DNA of 64,000 nt from Mucilaginibacter sp. PAMC 26640. Lineage in GTDB: Bacteria; Bacteroidota; Bacteroidia; Sphingobacteriales; Sphingobacteriaceae. The stretch lies in assembly GCA_001596135.1 (NCBI GenBank), contig CP014773.1, positions 4,960,001 to 5,024,000 on the forward strand, written 5' to 3'. The notes beneath the pieces are model-generated. The model was not told the origin of the DNA. It worked only from the letters and a program-made list of their open reading frames with translations, and searched no databases. Below, in pieces: positions 7,862 to 16,635 of this stretch. Position 1 is the first letter of the stretch; the number at the start of each line of letters is the position of its first letter. Both the position numbers and the translations under genes were made by a program.

Positions 7862-8267
7862 TCACTGTTCCCAGCAAGTGGCCGTCCGGGGTTTTTATTG
7901 GTGCAGCTGCGTAAAACCGCACAACATGATCTGTTACCACCAGAGGTGTGCCCTGCAGCTTTGGTTCGAAATGAACATCGCTGATAGCTATAGGATCCAC
8001 ACTTAAAACAGCAAGTGTTGCAATTATTTCTTCAGGTAATTCCGGCAGCCCGGCTATGGCACCCACCTTAGCTTTAAAAAAAACCCGGTCGCGGTCAACA
8101 AAGCTCACAAAGGCGCTGGGGGTATCAAAAATCTGGGCAGCAAGCGTGGCTATCTTGTCGAAGGTTTTGTCGGCCGGGGTGTCAAGTATTTCATACTTGT
8201 AAAGTTTCCTTAGGCGCTCTTCATCATTTAGCGGGATAAGGGATACCTGTTTAAAAAACGGATCCAT
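7782..8267 (-). CDS. GAF sensor domain part of a frameshifted GAF kinase
   Basis: The N-terminal half of the same gene. After the conserved leader IPLNDEERLRKLYKYEILDTP comes a GAF domain (about residues 25-140) with FDTPSAFVSFVDRDRVFFKAKVG, RFYAAAPIKTPDGHLLGTVSVID. This pattern is typical of Bacteroidota GAF histidine kinases. Reading fails just after VIDEVP: the frame continues as PGSNGKAVV and stops at 7782, while the kinase part lies in the other frame. The start at 8267 gives a sensible N-terminus. Confidence 0.75.
   Translation of the reverse strand: MDPFFKQVSLIPLNDEERLRKLYKYEILDTPADKTFDKIATLAAQIFDTPSAFVSFVDRDRVFFKAKVGAIAGLPELPEEIIATLAVLSVDPIAISDVHFEPKLQGTPLVVTDHVVRFYAAAPIKTPDGHLLGTVSVIDEVPPGSNGKAVVDAKKFIGNYC
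7837..7844 (-). other. homopolymer frameshift site in GAF histidine kinase
   Basis: On the coding strand the sequence is five C followed by three G. With four C the codons read D-E-V-P-R-V-A-T-E-K-Q-L and join the GAF and kinase frames seamlessly; with five C the frame is broken. This may be a sequencing error, a recent null mutation or slipped-strand phase variation. Confidence 0.8.
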
Positions 8268-8480
8268 ATGTTATAATTAAACGTAACTAAGTAGTATAAT
8301 AAGGTGTATAAATGTATGTCAAATAATCAGCATACTTACTACTAGCCGTTGTAAAATAAATACATTTATGTTGCGGGACTTACGACGAATATTGGTATAC
8401 TAATGTTAAGTTTGTGGTAACATTGGAGCGTACATACTAAATGGCTGCCTTCAAACTAATTGCAAAACGTTTTAGCCGAA

Positions 8481-11120
8481 ATGGACGATACCAGTTACCA
8501 ATACTACCTCCAAAATAATTCACTCTTTAAAGTACTCATAGCTGAATCTGTTTCTCCTATCGGCCTTTACGTAGGTCGGGAGATGGTGATCAAACTGGCC
8601 AACAAATCAATCTTAAAAGTTTGGGACAGGGACGAATCCGTTATCGATAAAACTTTCCGCCAGGCTTTACCGGAACTGGAAGGCCAGGGTTTTTTTGAGC
8701 TGTTAGACCAGGTTTTTACAACCGGTACGCCGTATGAGGCGCATGGTGAACGCGTAGACCTTTATGTTGACAAGCGGCTGCAAACCTTTTATTTTAACTT
8801 CACCTATCAGCCTATAAAAAACGATGCTGGTGAGGTATGGGCCATTATGAATACGGCTACCGACGTTACCGAACTGGTAGTTACACGCCAAAAATTAGCA
8901 GAAGCAGAAGAACGGACCAGCTTTGCGCTGGAATCTGCCGGCCTGGGCACCTGGGACCTGGATCCGGTGAATGACACCGTTATATGGGATGCCCGCTGTA
9001 AACAGCTCTATGGCTTTGCTAAAGACGAGGAGGTTTTATCCTACAAAGATGTGTTAAGGCATGTTCACCCGGCCGACAAGCAGCGCATCGATAAAACCGT
9101 TCAGGATGCTTTGATACCGGAACGAGGAGGCGATTACGACAGCGAATTCCGCACTATTGGTGCGGAAGATGGCAAATTGCGCTGGTTGCGCTGCAAAGGC
9201 AAAGCCTATTTTAATGCTGATGAACGCTGTATCCGCTTTGCCGGGACAGCGCTGGATATCACGCCGGAAGTAACTGATAAAGAAGAACAGCGCAAGCTGC
9301 TTACGCTGATAGACCATAGTTCGGATTTTGTGAGCCTGTCTGATCTGGAAGGCAATGTGAGCTATGTAAACGCTGCCGGGCGAGAAATGCTTGGATTGGA
9401 CGATGGCCCTGTAGCGCGCCCTAATACAGACTTTGTAATGCCCGAGGACGTTAACCGGGTGAAAGATCTGGTTGCGAAAGATCTGTTTAAATTGGGCAGA
9501 TGGAGCGGCCAGGTAAATTACCGTAATTTTGAACCAGGTGAAGCTATCCCTGTTTACGGTACTACCATGCTCACTTACGATGCTATAAGCGGCGAGCCGC
9601 TGGGCAGGGCAACAATAGCGCGGGATATGCGCCGCGAACTCGCAGATAAGAAAGCATTGGTTGAAAGCGAGCAGCTTTTACAAAATATAACCAGCGCAGC
9701 ACCTGCGGCTTTGTGGATGAGTGATGATAAAGGCTTAATTACTTACACTAACCAAACCTGGGAAAATTGGACCGGCCAAACCTACGAACAGACACTTGGC
9801 ACCGGCTGGCTGGAAATGATCCTGCCGGAAGACCAGCTAAGGGCCGGCGAGATTTTCTTGTCAGACCTAACTGCCCGCAGACCCTACGAAGTTGATTTCA
9901 GGTTGCTTTTTAAAGATGGCAGCATCCACTGGTGCATAGCTACTGGTAACCCGCAATACGATGCCCGGGGTGAATTTACAGGCTACATAGGTGCCTGCAC
10001 CGATGTTACCGAGAAAACCGCCATTGACCTGGAACTGCAGGAACGCAACACGGAACTACGCGACCAGATAAAACAATTTGAGTTTGTTACCGATTTTATG
10101 CCGGTGCAGTTGTGGACGGCTAAAACCACCGGCGAGCTGGATTATGTAAACAAACGGGGGATGGAGTTTTTTGGCCTGCCGGCCAAAGAAATTACCGGCC
10201 CCAACTGGCTACAAAATCTGCATCCGGACGATAGACTACCCTGCAGTGCTGCATGGTTATCCTCGGTAACTACGGGCCGGATGTACCAGTTTGAATTCAG
10301 GCTGCGCGATAAGGAGGGTATATACCGCTGGCACCTGGCGCGGGCCCTGCCGTTTATAAACGAGGGCAGCATTGTGAAATGGTTTGGTACCAATACCGAT
10401 ATTGACGAACAAAAACAAATGCAGCGCCAAAAGGATGATTTTTTGGGCATTGCCAGTCATGAGCTAAAAACCCCGGTTACCAGTATAAAGGCCTACGCAC
10501 AAGTGCTGGGTGCCATGCTTAGCAAAGAAGGTGAAACCAAAAAGGCGGCGATGGTGGCGAAAATGGATTCGCAGCTAAACAGACTGACCAACCTCATTGG
10601 CGATCTGCTGGATGTAACCAAAATCAATTCCGGCAAACTGCAGTTCAACAAATCATGGTTTAATTTTAACGAGATAGTAGCCGAAAACATCCACGATCTG
10701 CAGCATACTACCCACAAGCATCGTTTAATTACTGAGTTTAACGAAACCGGCCAGATCTATTCTGATAAGGACCGCATTGGGCAGGTGATTACCAATCTTA
10801 TCACCAATGCGATTAAGTATTCTCCCCATTCGGATAAGATCATTATCAGTACTAAATTAATGGGGACTGAAGTCTCTTTATGTGTACAGGATTTTGGTAT
10901 CGGTATTCCGGATGATAAAAAGGACAAGGTTTTTGAACAATTTTACCGGGTAAGCGGCAGCAAACAGCACACCTTCCCCGGTTTGGGACTTGGACTCTAT
11001 ATTTCATCAGAAATTATTCGCCGCGAAGGCGGTAAAATGTGGGTTAACAGTGTAGAGGGAAAAGGATCCACATTTTGTTTTTCGTTACCAGTAGATGGAA
11101 ACAATATTGACACACAATAA
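8481..11120 (+). CDS. multi-PAS sensor histidine kinase
   Basis: A soluble kinase of about 879 residues from the ATG at 8481; a TTG seven codons earlier (8460) is possible but less likely. Five PAS/PAC modules follow one another: an N-terminal PAS (about 15-130), a PAS with GLGTWDLDPVNDTVIWD, one with SDFVSLSDLEGNVSYVN, one with PAALWMSDDKGLITYTN, and one with MPVQLWTAKTTGELDYVN. Then come the DHp with His660 in SHELKTP and an ATPase domain (NLITNAIKYS, DFGIGIP, GLGLGLY). No membrane segments. It is divergent from the GAF kinase and followed by a response regulator about 50 bases downstream, a likely cognate pair. Confidence 0.92.
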   Translation: MDDTSYQYYLQNNSLFKVLIAESVSPIGLYVGREMVIKLANKSILKVWDRDESVIDKTFRQALPELEGQGFFELLDQVFTTGTPYEAHGERVDLYVDKRLQTFYFNFTYQPIKNDAGEVWAIMNTATDVTELVVTRQKLAEAEERTSFALESAGLGTWDLDPVNDTVIWDARCKQLYGFAKDEEVLSYKDVLRHVHPADKQRIDKTVQDALIPERGGDYDSEFRTIGAEDGKLRWLRCKGKAYFNADERCIRFAGTALDITPEVTDKEEQRKLLTLIDHSSDFVSLSDLEGNVSYVNAAGREMLGLDDGPVARPNTDFVMPEDVNRVKDLVAKDLFKLGRWSGQVNYRNFEPGEAIPVYGTTMLTYDAISGEPLGRATIARDMRRELADKKALVESEQLLQNITSAAPAALWMSDDKGLITYTNQTWENWTGQTYEQTLGTGWLEMILPEDQLRAGEIFLSDLTARRPYEVDFRLLFKDGSIHWCIATGNPQYDARGEFTGYIGACTDVTEKTAIDLELQERNTELRDQIKQFEFVTDFMPVQLWTAKTTGELDYVNKRGMEFFGLPAKEITGPNWLQNLHPDDRLPCSAAWLSSVTTGRMYQFEFRLRDKEGIYRWHLARALPFINEGSIVKWFGTNTDIDEQKQMQRQKDDFLGIASHELKTPVTSIKAYAQVLGAMLSKEGETKKAAMVAKMDSQLNRLTNLIGDLLDVTKINSGKLQFNKSWFNFNEIVAENIHDLQHTTHKHRLITEFNETGQIYSDKDRIGQVITNLITNAIKYSPHSDKIIISTKLMGTEVSLCVQDFGIGIPDDKKDKVFEQFYRVSGSKQHTFPGLGLGLYISSEIIRREGGKMWVNSVEGKGSTFCFSLPVDGNNIDTQ

Positions 11121-11170
11121 TCACGAAATAACACGTTAAAATTTTAGCGTAAGCCGATCAATTGAAGAAC

Positions 11171-11527
11171 ATGAAGCAAAAGAAGATAATGATTGCAGAC
11201 GATGACCCGGGAATCGTAGACGCTGTAGAAATGCTGCTGGAGTTTGAAGGGTACCAGGTAACCAGCACCGTTGACGGATCAACCGTGCTGGATATGAAAG
11301 ATGAACTGCCCGACCTGCTACTATTGGACATTTGGATGAGCGGCGAAGATGGCCGCGAAATATGCAAAAAACTAAAAAGCATTAGTGCAACCAAAAACAT
11401 CCCGGTGATCATGATCTCTGCCAGCCGCGACATCAAAGAATCTGCAATGGCCGCCGGTGCCGACGACTTTTTAGCAAAACCTTTTGAAATGGACGAACTG
11501 CTGAGAAAGATAGAAAGCCTCACCTAA
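11171..11527 (+). CDS. single-domain response regulator
   Basis: A 118-residue CheY-like receiver with no output domain. The acidic pocket is D10-D11-D12, the phospho-acceptor Asp is D53 (LLLLDIWM), and the conserved Lys is K103 in LAKPFE. The ATG at 11171 puts the MKQKKIMIADDD start where receivers normally begin; a TTG at 11162 is less likely. It follows the multi-PAS kinase and probably receives its phosphate. It may also serve the KaiC-operon kinase, which lacks its own receiver. As a stand-alone receiver it would act by protein binding or as a phosphorelay intermediate. Confidence 0.92.
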   Translation: MKQKKIMIADDDPGIVDAVEMLLEFEGYQVTSTVDGSTVLDMKDELPDLLLLDIWMSGEDGREICKKLKSISATKNIPVIMISASRDIKESAMAAGADDFLAKPFEMDELLRKIESLT

Positions 11528-11616
11528 GCCACCGGGCCGACTGCCGGACAATAAGTATTGTAACTTGAAAAGTAACAGATCTTCCTATTAAAGATCTAAT
11601 ATTGGATAATCGATAT

Positions 11617-12066
11617 TTATTCTGCTCCCGGTTTCCTGGTTACCCCTTTATTCTTGTCTTCACTTCTCCAGGGCTCATAATTTAACCCTGGGGTTAGCCA
11701 ATACAATAAAATTACGCGGGAATAGCGATAATTAAACGGCGATAATAAAAATATGACGCCCATTAGCACTGCCACATACAGCCATGGAGAATTGGAGCCC
11801 GTTAGGATATAGGTTGCTACGGCAGCTGTTACCATCTGGGCAACGTTAAACGCATAACTTACAAACATGGCCACGTACCAGTATCCTGGTTCTCGCTCGT
11901 AATGCAGGCCGCAATGCGAACAATTTTCATACATTTTTTGGCCGAACAACTTATAAGTAGGTGTAGCAAAAATATCGCCCCGGCGGCAACGCGGGCATTT
12001 TGAGTGGGCTATCCCACTTAGTGCAGAAATAGGTTTGGCGGTTTGCATATTGTTATCGCTAGTCAT
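11617..12066 (-). CDS. DUF983 family membrane protein
   Basis: 149 residues. A zinc-ribbon-like N-terminus has two cysteine pairs (CPRCRRGD and CSHCGLHY), then GYWYVAMFVSYAF starts two transmembrane helices (about 65-90 and 98-115). This matches the DUF983 family of unknown function, widely conserved in Bacteroidota and Alphaproteobacteria. Its ATG overlaps the stop of the upstream AraC-type regulator (ATGA), so both are in one transcript. Confidence 0.85.
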   Translation of the reverse strand: MTSDNNMQTAKPISALSGIAHSKCPRCRRGDIFATPTYKLFGQKMYENCSHCGLHYEREPGYWYVAMFVSYAFNVAQMVTAAVATYILTGSNSPWLYVAVLMGVIFLLSPFNYRYSRVILLYWLTPGLNYEPWRSEDKNKGVTRKPGAE

Positions 12067-12938
12067 TGTTTGATCGTGTTTTTTCTGAATTCCTCCGGCG
12101 TTTGGCCAGTATGTTTTTTAAAGAATTTGGTGAAGTAGGAATTGTCTGCAAAGTTAAGCTGCGCGGCAATTGCGGTGATATTCAAATCGAGATTGACTAA
12201 CAGCCGCTTGGCTTCCAGTATCACCCGGTTACGGATCACTTCCCCGGCAGGCATCCCCAGCATATCATTACATAGCGCATTTAAATGGTTAGGGGTAATA
12301 TACAGCAAAGCTGCATAATCTTTCGGCATTTTAAGGCTAACAAAGTGCTTTTCGGTGAGTTTGCGAAAGCTCTGCAGCAGGGTGAAATTATAGTTGGAAA
12401 TAGCTGCGGTGTCCTTAGCTTCAGTTTGCCGCGCCACGATTATAAAAAGTTGCAGCATCTGTGTTTTAATCATGTCCATTGCCAGCCTGCCCGCGTTTTC
12501 CGTCTCTGCGATCAACTGTTCAAAAATATTAAGAACATATTTTCCGCATTCGCTGTCCAGGTTGATCACTTCATCGTCAATATTGCCGCTAAAGAAAGGC
12601 AGGCTATCCAAATAATCGGGCCGCAATAAAAACGATTGGAAAAACGAGGCCGAGAAATTGATAATGTACCCATCCACCGGTTCATCAAAACTCCAGCTGT
12701 GCACCTGGCCGGGTACCATAAAGTAAATTTGATAGGGTTTTACCGGGAAACTTCTAAAATCAATAGCATGGGTGCCGCCGCCTGCTGTAAAAAATACCAG
12801 GTGATAAAAGCTGTGTTTGTGCGGCAGACTAAGGTTCTGGTGTTTTTGCAGATAGGGCGCAAAACGGCTGATCAATAGTTCCTCATGCTGATGATCAGCA
12901 AGAGAACAAATATCATAAACCGGGAACACCTTTTTCAT
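12063..12938 (-). CDS. AraC family transcriptional regulator
   Basis: 291 residues from the ATG whose complement ends at 12938; a start seven codons earlier is possible. The N-terminal half is a cupin sensor domain (HKHSFYHLVFFTAGGGTHAIDF, then VKPYQIYFMVPGQVHSW). The C-terminal 100 residues hold two helix-turn-helix units, the second with LNFADNSYFTKFFKKHTGQTPEEFRK, the AraC signature. A carbon source or stress ligand cannot be told from sequence. It overlaps the DUF983 gene by four bases. Confidence 0.9.
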   Translation of the reverse strand: MKKVFPVYDICSLADHQHEELLISRFAPYLQKHQNLSLPHKHSFYHLVFFTAGGGTHAIDFRSFPVKPYQIYFMVPGQVHSWSFDEPVDGYIINFSASFFQSFLLRPDYLDSLPFFSGNIDDEVINLDSECGKYVLNIFEQLIAETENAGRLAMDMIKTQMLQLFIIVARQTEAKDTAAISNYNFTLLQSFRKLTEKHFVSLKMPKDYAALLYITPNHLNALCNDMLGMPAGEVIRNRVILEAKRLLVNLDLNITAIAAQLNFADNSYFTKFFKKHTGQTPEEFRKNTIKQ

Positions 12939-13152
12939 TGATACAAAGATACCCAACAATTACCCGCACCAATGGTGACGGATATCACTTTTATGGTATT
13001 TTTTACTGATTTTAACCGATTGATTCTATCGTGTTTGTTAGTGTCAAAGATTTTTGGCTATTATGCACAACGTCCTGCGATGATGCAAAAATAGGCGATG
13101 ATATAAAAGATATGTATCCTTGTATCCTATTGCATGAACTAAGCTTACCACT

Positions 13153-13923
13153 ATGAGCAAACCAGAAAATGGACACGTAACCCTGAACATAGGCGACGAT
13201 GGTATTGCCACCGTCAGCTTTTATCACCCGGCGCAGAATGCTATGCCGGCTGGTTTATTAAAAGAACTTGCAGAATTGATCACTTTCGCAGGGATCGACT
13301 CCAAAACACGTGTGATTGTACTAAAAAGCGAGGGCGACCGCACTTTTTGTGCCGGTGCCAGCTTTGACGAACTATTGCAGATAAAAGATAAACAGGCCGG
13401 CGCCGAATTCTTCTCAGGCTTTGCCAATGTGATCAATGCCTGCCGTAAATCGCCAAAGGTCATTATAGCGCGGGTACAGGGCAAAGCCGTTGGCGGTGGC
13501 GTAGGTTTGGCCGCCGCAGCAGATTATTGCCTGGCTACCGAATTTTCATCCATCAAATTAAGCGAACTGGCAATTGGGATCGGGCCGTTTGTGATCTCCC
13601 CCGCGGTTACCCGCAAAATTGGCTTACCGGCATTTTCGCAGCTTACTATACGCGCGGTAGATTTCCAAACCGCGCAATGGGCAAAGGAAAAAGGATTATA
13701 CAACGAGGTTTATGCTGACATTCCCGCTTTGGACGAGGCCTTAAAAAACCTCACCCAACAGCTAGCGGCCTATCATCCCGATGCCCTCGGCGGCCTCAAA
13801 CAGATCTTTTGGGAAGGCACAGAGAATTGGGACGAGTTGCTCGCCGAACGCGCTGCCATTAGCGGGGAATTGGTACTATCAAAGTTTACACAGCAAGCTT
13901 TAAATGGATTTTTGAATAAATAG
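13153..13923 (+). CDS. enoyl-CoA hydratase/isomerase family protein
   Basis: A 256-residue crotonase-fold protein. The first oxyanion-hole segment is FCAGASFDELL (about residue 72) and the second is KAVGGGVGLAAAADYCLA (about 112-129). The usual second catalytic-glutamate region reads KLSELAIGIGPFVISPAV, which keeps a Glu in SEL and the G-x-x-P pattern. It could be a hydratase or isomerase in fatty-acid or amino-acid breakdown (the methylglutaconyl-CoA hydratase branch looks closest), but the substrate cannot be fixed. It is monocistronic. Confidence 0.88.
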   Translation: MSKPENGHVTLNIGDDGIATVSFYHPAQNAMPAGLLKELAELITFAGIDSKTRVIVLKSEGDRTFCAGASFDELLQIKDKQAGAEFFSGFANVINACRKSPKVIIARVQGKAVGGGVGLAAAADYCLATEFSSIKLSELAIGIGPFVISPAVTRKIGLPAFSQLTIRAVDFQTAQWAKEKGLYNEVYADIPALDEALKNLTQQLAAYHPDALGGLKQIFWEGTENWDELLAERAAISGELVLSKFTQQALNGFLNK

Positions 13924-13943
13924 CCAAAGCATGCAAATTTAAA

Positions 13944-14744
13944 TTACAATGATTTATCAGCAGGTTTTACAACTAATCCCTGTGATGGCACCCACTTATC
14001 ATATTCCATATAAACAGCGGTCTGGGCCGCAATTTCTTCGCCCCTTATTTTAGCAACCAGGTGTAAGGCACCATCTATACCGGCAGAGATCCCGGCGGTT
14101 GTAATTACTTTACCATTATCTACAAAACGTACGTTAGCCAGTACTTTAGCCTTTGGCGTTTTAAGTTTTAGCTCATCTATGCTGGAATGAAACGTAGTTA
14201 CCGTTAAGCCATCCAGCAAACCTGCCTTGCTCATAATGAAGGCACCGGTACAAACCGAAAAATAATAGGATACATCCTTTTGACCTGTCAGCCAGCTAAT
14301 CACTTTTGAATTGTTACTCGCCACATCGGAGTTTCCTCCAAAAAAGGCAACAATATCTGCATGCGGTGCATCATCGATACTGTAATCCGGCGTGATCTTT
14401 AATATTCCCTGCGCTTTGATCTGCCCATGAGTTGCCGACACCGTAAAAACGTCAAAACCTGAATTGGCAAAAACTTCCATTGGCCCGGCAAAATCCAATA
14501 CCTCTACTCCATCCTGCAGGTAAAAAGCTACCTTAAACCGCTTTTGATTGTTTAGGTGTTGCGCTGCAGTTTGCTTAATGAGTGCCATGCCACAATGAGG
14601 GCAAGAGCCCGGCTTATCGTAAGCCACACTATCGCACGTACCACAGGGAGGGCAATAATATTTTATCGGGTCTTGCGCTTTTAATCCACTTACCAAACCA
14701 AAAAACGACACTAACACCGTGAATAACAATCTCAACTTTTTCAT
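13944..14744 (-). CDS. secreted DJ-1/PfpI protein with heavy-metal-binding domain
   Basis: 266 residues with a signal peptide (1-23, ending LKAQ). Residues 29-58 form a small cysteine-rich heavy-metal-binding domain of the YHS/HMBD type (Cys31, 34, 37, 48 and 51, with PGSCPHCGMAL). A DJ-1/PfpI glutamine-amidotransferase-like domain fills the rest, with the nucleophile-elbow Cys165 in SVCTGAF. The combination of export, metal-binding module and DJ-1 fold is uncommon and suggests a periplasmic redox, glyoxalase or metal-stress role (inference). The neighbouring GlxA-type regulator contains the same DJ-1 family domain. Confidence 0.85.
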   Translation of the reverse strand: MKKLRLLFTVLVSFFGLVSGLKAQDPIKYYCPPCGTCDSVAYDKPGSCPHCGMALIKQTAAQHLNNQKRFKVAFYLQDGVEVLDFAGPMEVFANSGFDVFTVSATHGQIKAQGILKITPDYSIDDAPHADIVAFFGGNSDVASNNSKVISWLTGQKDVSYYFSVCTGAFIMSKAGLLDGLTVTTFHSSIDELKLKTPKAKVLANVRFVDNGKVITTAGISAGIDGALHLVAKIRGEEIAAQTAVYMEYDKWVPSQGLVVKPADKSL

Positions 14745-14878
14745 AATTTCTTTATTGATACTTTACATCAAAATTAGGTATGAAAAACGCTCCAACCCGG
14801 CCATCTACGCGCAGTATTGGGTCATGATTTGTTGAATGAGGACCAAAATGCAGCAGCTACTAACCTGCCAGTACCAAA

Positions 14879-15814
14879 CTAGATCTTTCCTATTATCGTC
14901 CGCAATTGATTAGTGCTTTTAAGTCCGCAGCTCTGGGCAGTTGCCTCGATGGTATGCCCTTCGGCAATCAGCTGTAATGCGCGTTCCCTGCGCAAGCTGG
15001 TGGTATAATCGCCAATACTTATCCCTGTAGTTTTACGAAACTGCCTGGTTAAATTCCTTGGACTCATGCAAGCCGATGCAGCCAGATCATCAATGGTTAG
15101 CCGGACACCCAGCGACTGGGACAACAAATCCTGTACAGTGTGCACGCGATGATCCAGATGATTGCGGAATTGCATAAATGCACTGAGCTGCGGGTCGGAT
15201 TCGGTACGCCGGGTATAGATCACGATCTCCTTGGCAATTTTGGCAGCGAAGCCCGATCCGAAAATCTCCTCCAATAAAAATAAGGCCAGATCTATGCCTG
15301 ATGAAACACCTGCGCTCGTGAAAATACTACCGCTTTTTACGAAAAGGCGGTTTTTTTGGAGCAATGCTTTGGGGAAACGTTCATGAAACCGATCGGTATA
15401 TTTCCAATGCGTAGTACATGCTCTTCCGTTAAGCAACCCTGCTTCGCCCAACAAAAAAGCGCCGGTACAAACGGAGCAGATCAATACACCCTTTTCATAT
15501 TGATCTTTCAGCCAATATTGAAATGCCCTGGAAGATTCAAGAAAAATATGATCCATCAGCAGTTTGGCATCCAATCCGGGTACAAATACCAGGTCGCCCG
15601 CAACAAGTGTAAGCTGATTATAATCGATAAGGTTAGCTAGAAATAAGGTACTGCTGCTTTGAATCCGATCTTCCTTTTGGTGCACATTGCAAAAATTCAG
15701 GGTCACATTTGCGCCGTAATCTTTTGCCTCATAAAAAACATGAGCCGGGCCCGTGATATCCAGCAGATGTACCCCGGGCGGGATAACAAAAACGGCTTGA
15801 AGACCTATTCCCAT
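14879..15814 (-). CDS. GlxA family transcriptional regulator (DJ-1 plus AraC HTH)
   Basis: 311 residues. A DJ-1/PfpI-like ligand domain (about 5-195) carries the elbow Cys116 in SVCTGAFLLGEAGLLNG. An AraC-type double helix-turn-helix follows (about 215-311: LTIDDLAASACMSPRNLTRQFRKTTG). This is the GlxA/FtrA architecture. It is encoded just upstream of the secreted DJ-1 protein on the same strand with a gap of about 130 bases, so it may regulate that gene. The second HTH ends abruptly (LKSTNQLRTIIGKI), slightly shorter than usual. Confidence 0.9.
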   Translation of the reverse strand: MGIGLQAVFVIPPGVHLLDITGPAHVFYEAKDYGANVTLNFCNVHQKEDRIQSSSTLFLANLIDYNQLTLVAGDLVFVPGLDAKLLMDHIFLESSRAFQYWLKDQYEKGVLICSVCTGAFLLGEAGLLNGRACTTHWKYTDRFHERFPKALLQKNRLFVKSGSIFTSAGVSSGIDLALFLLEEIFGSGFAAKIAKEIVIYTRRTESDPQLSAFMQFRNHLDHRVHTVQDLLSQSLGVRLTIDDLAASACMSPRNLTRQFRKTTGISIGDYTTSLRRERALQLIAEGHTIEATAQSCGLKSTNQLRTIIGKI

Positions 15815-15914
15815 ATATCCAAACTTAGTAAATTTATATCACCGGCTTTACGAAAAAAAGAGCTGCCTGAAATAACAGGCGACTCCTTCTATCTTTAGTA
15901 CATTTTTGGCTTAA

Positions 15915-16235
15915 TTACCATCTCCGGCCATAAGCATGCCCGCGGCCATGAAACCCACGGTTGTAACCACGGCCATGATAACCGCGATAAACCGGCCTGT
16001 AATATCTCCTGCCGTAATATGCTCTGCGATAGCCACCACTGTAGTAAACAGGGCGGTTACGATATGGTGGTTGTGGGTAGTAAACAGATTGTGGATAATA
16101 AACCGGCTCCGGCGCATAAACCCTTCGGTACGGCTCAGGATACCCTATGTGTACCCCTACCCTAACCTGTGCTTTTGCAAATTGTGCCGAAGCGATAAGG
16201 ACCAGTGCGACTATCGAAAATTTGATGAATTTCAT
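15915..16235 (-). CDS. small secreted Tyr/Arg/Gly-rich protein
   Basis: 106 residues. A clear signal peptide (1-22, ending AKAQ) is followed by a low-complexity mature region dominated by Tyr, Arg, Pro, Gly and His (YYPQSVYYPQPPYR, YYGRRYYRP, YHGRGYNRGFHGRGHAYGRR). It has no enzyme-like features. It resembles the two small secreted proteins at 22400-22930 in its basic, aromatic repeat character. A structural or envelope-associated role is possible. Function unknown. Confidence 0.75.
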   Translation of the reverse strand: MKFIKFSIVALVLIASAQFAKAQVRVGVHIGYPEPYRRVYAPEPVYYPQSVYYPQPPYRNRPVYYSGGYRRAYYGRRYYRPVYRGYHGRGYNRGFHGRGHAYGRRW

Positions 16236-16326
16236 GACTATAATATTTAGTTAAATTCTTGTTCGTTTGCAGGTATGACTGCGTTTCAACACAAGGGTTT
16301 AAATAATTATGTCAAATTCCTGGTCA

Positions 16327-16620
16327 TCAATCTTCATAAAGCCGCAAACGGCTCCTTAACGAGGACACTTCCTGCTGCATATTTTCAAGTTTATTAAGTA
16401 GGTTATCTATTACCGCAATGCCGGGTTCATTAATTTCCAGCTGGGTGTGCAGGCGCGCCAGGCGCTCCAATTTTTGAATATTATCTATTGGTATACAGCT
16501 GGTTTGGTTGATAACAGTAACTTCTATCAGTCCGGCCTCCTGCAAATGATCTACAAAAGTATATTCCACATTGTGGTAAATACAAAAATCGCTGACGGTT
16601 ATTAAATTTTCAGTTTTCAT
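16327..16620 (-). CDS. cbpM: chaperone modulator CbpM
   Basis: A 97-residue MerR-HTH-like protein of the CbpM/YccD type: LITVSDFCIYHNVEYTFVDHLQEAGLIEV is the winged-helix start, followed by a C-terminal coiled coil (ENMQQEVSSLRSRLRL). It begins 15 bases after the stop of cbpA, which is the conserved pairing. By family knowledge it binds the J-domain of CbpA and modulates its DnaK-stimulating activity. Assignment is by context and shape. Confidence 0.85.
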   Translation of the reverse strand: MKTENLITVSDFCIYHNVEYTFVDHLQEAGLIEVTVINQTSCIPIDNIQKLERLARLHTQLEINEPGIAVIDNLLNKLENMQQEVSSLRSRLRLYED

Positions 16621-16635
16621 AGGCTTAAATTTTTA

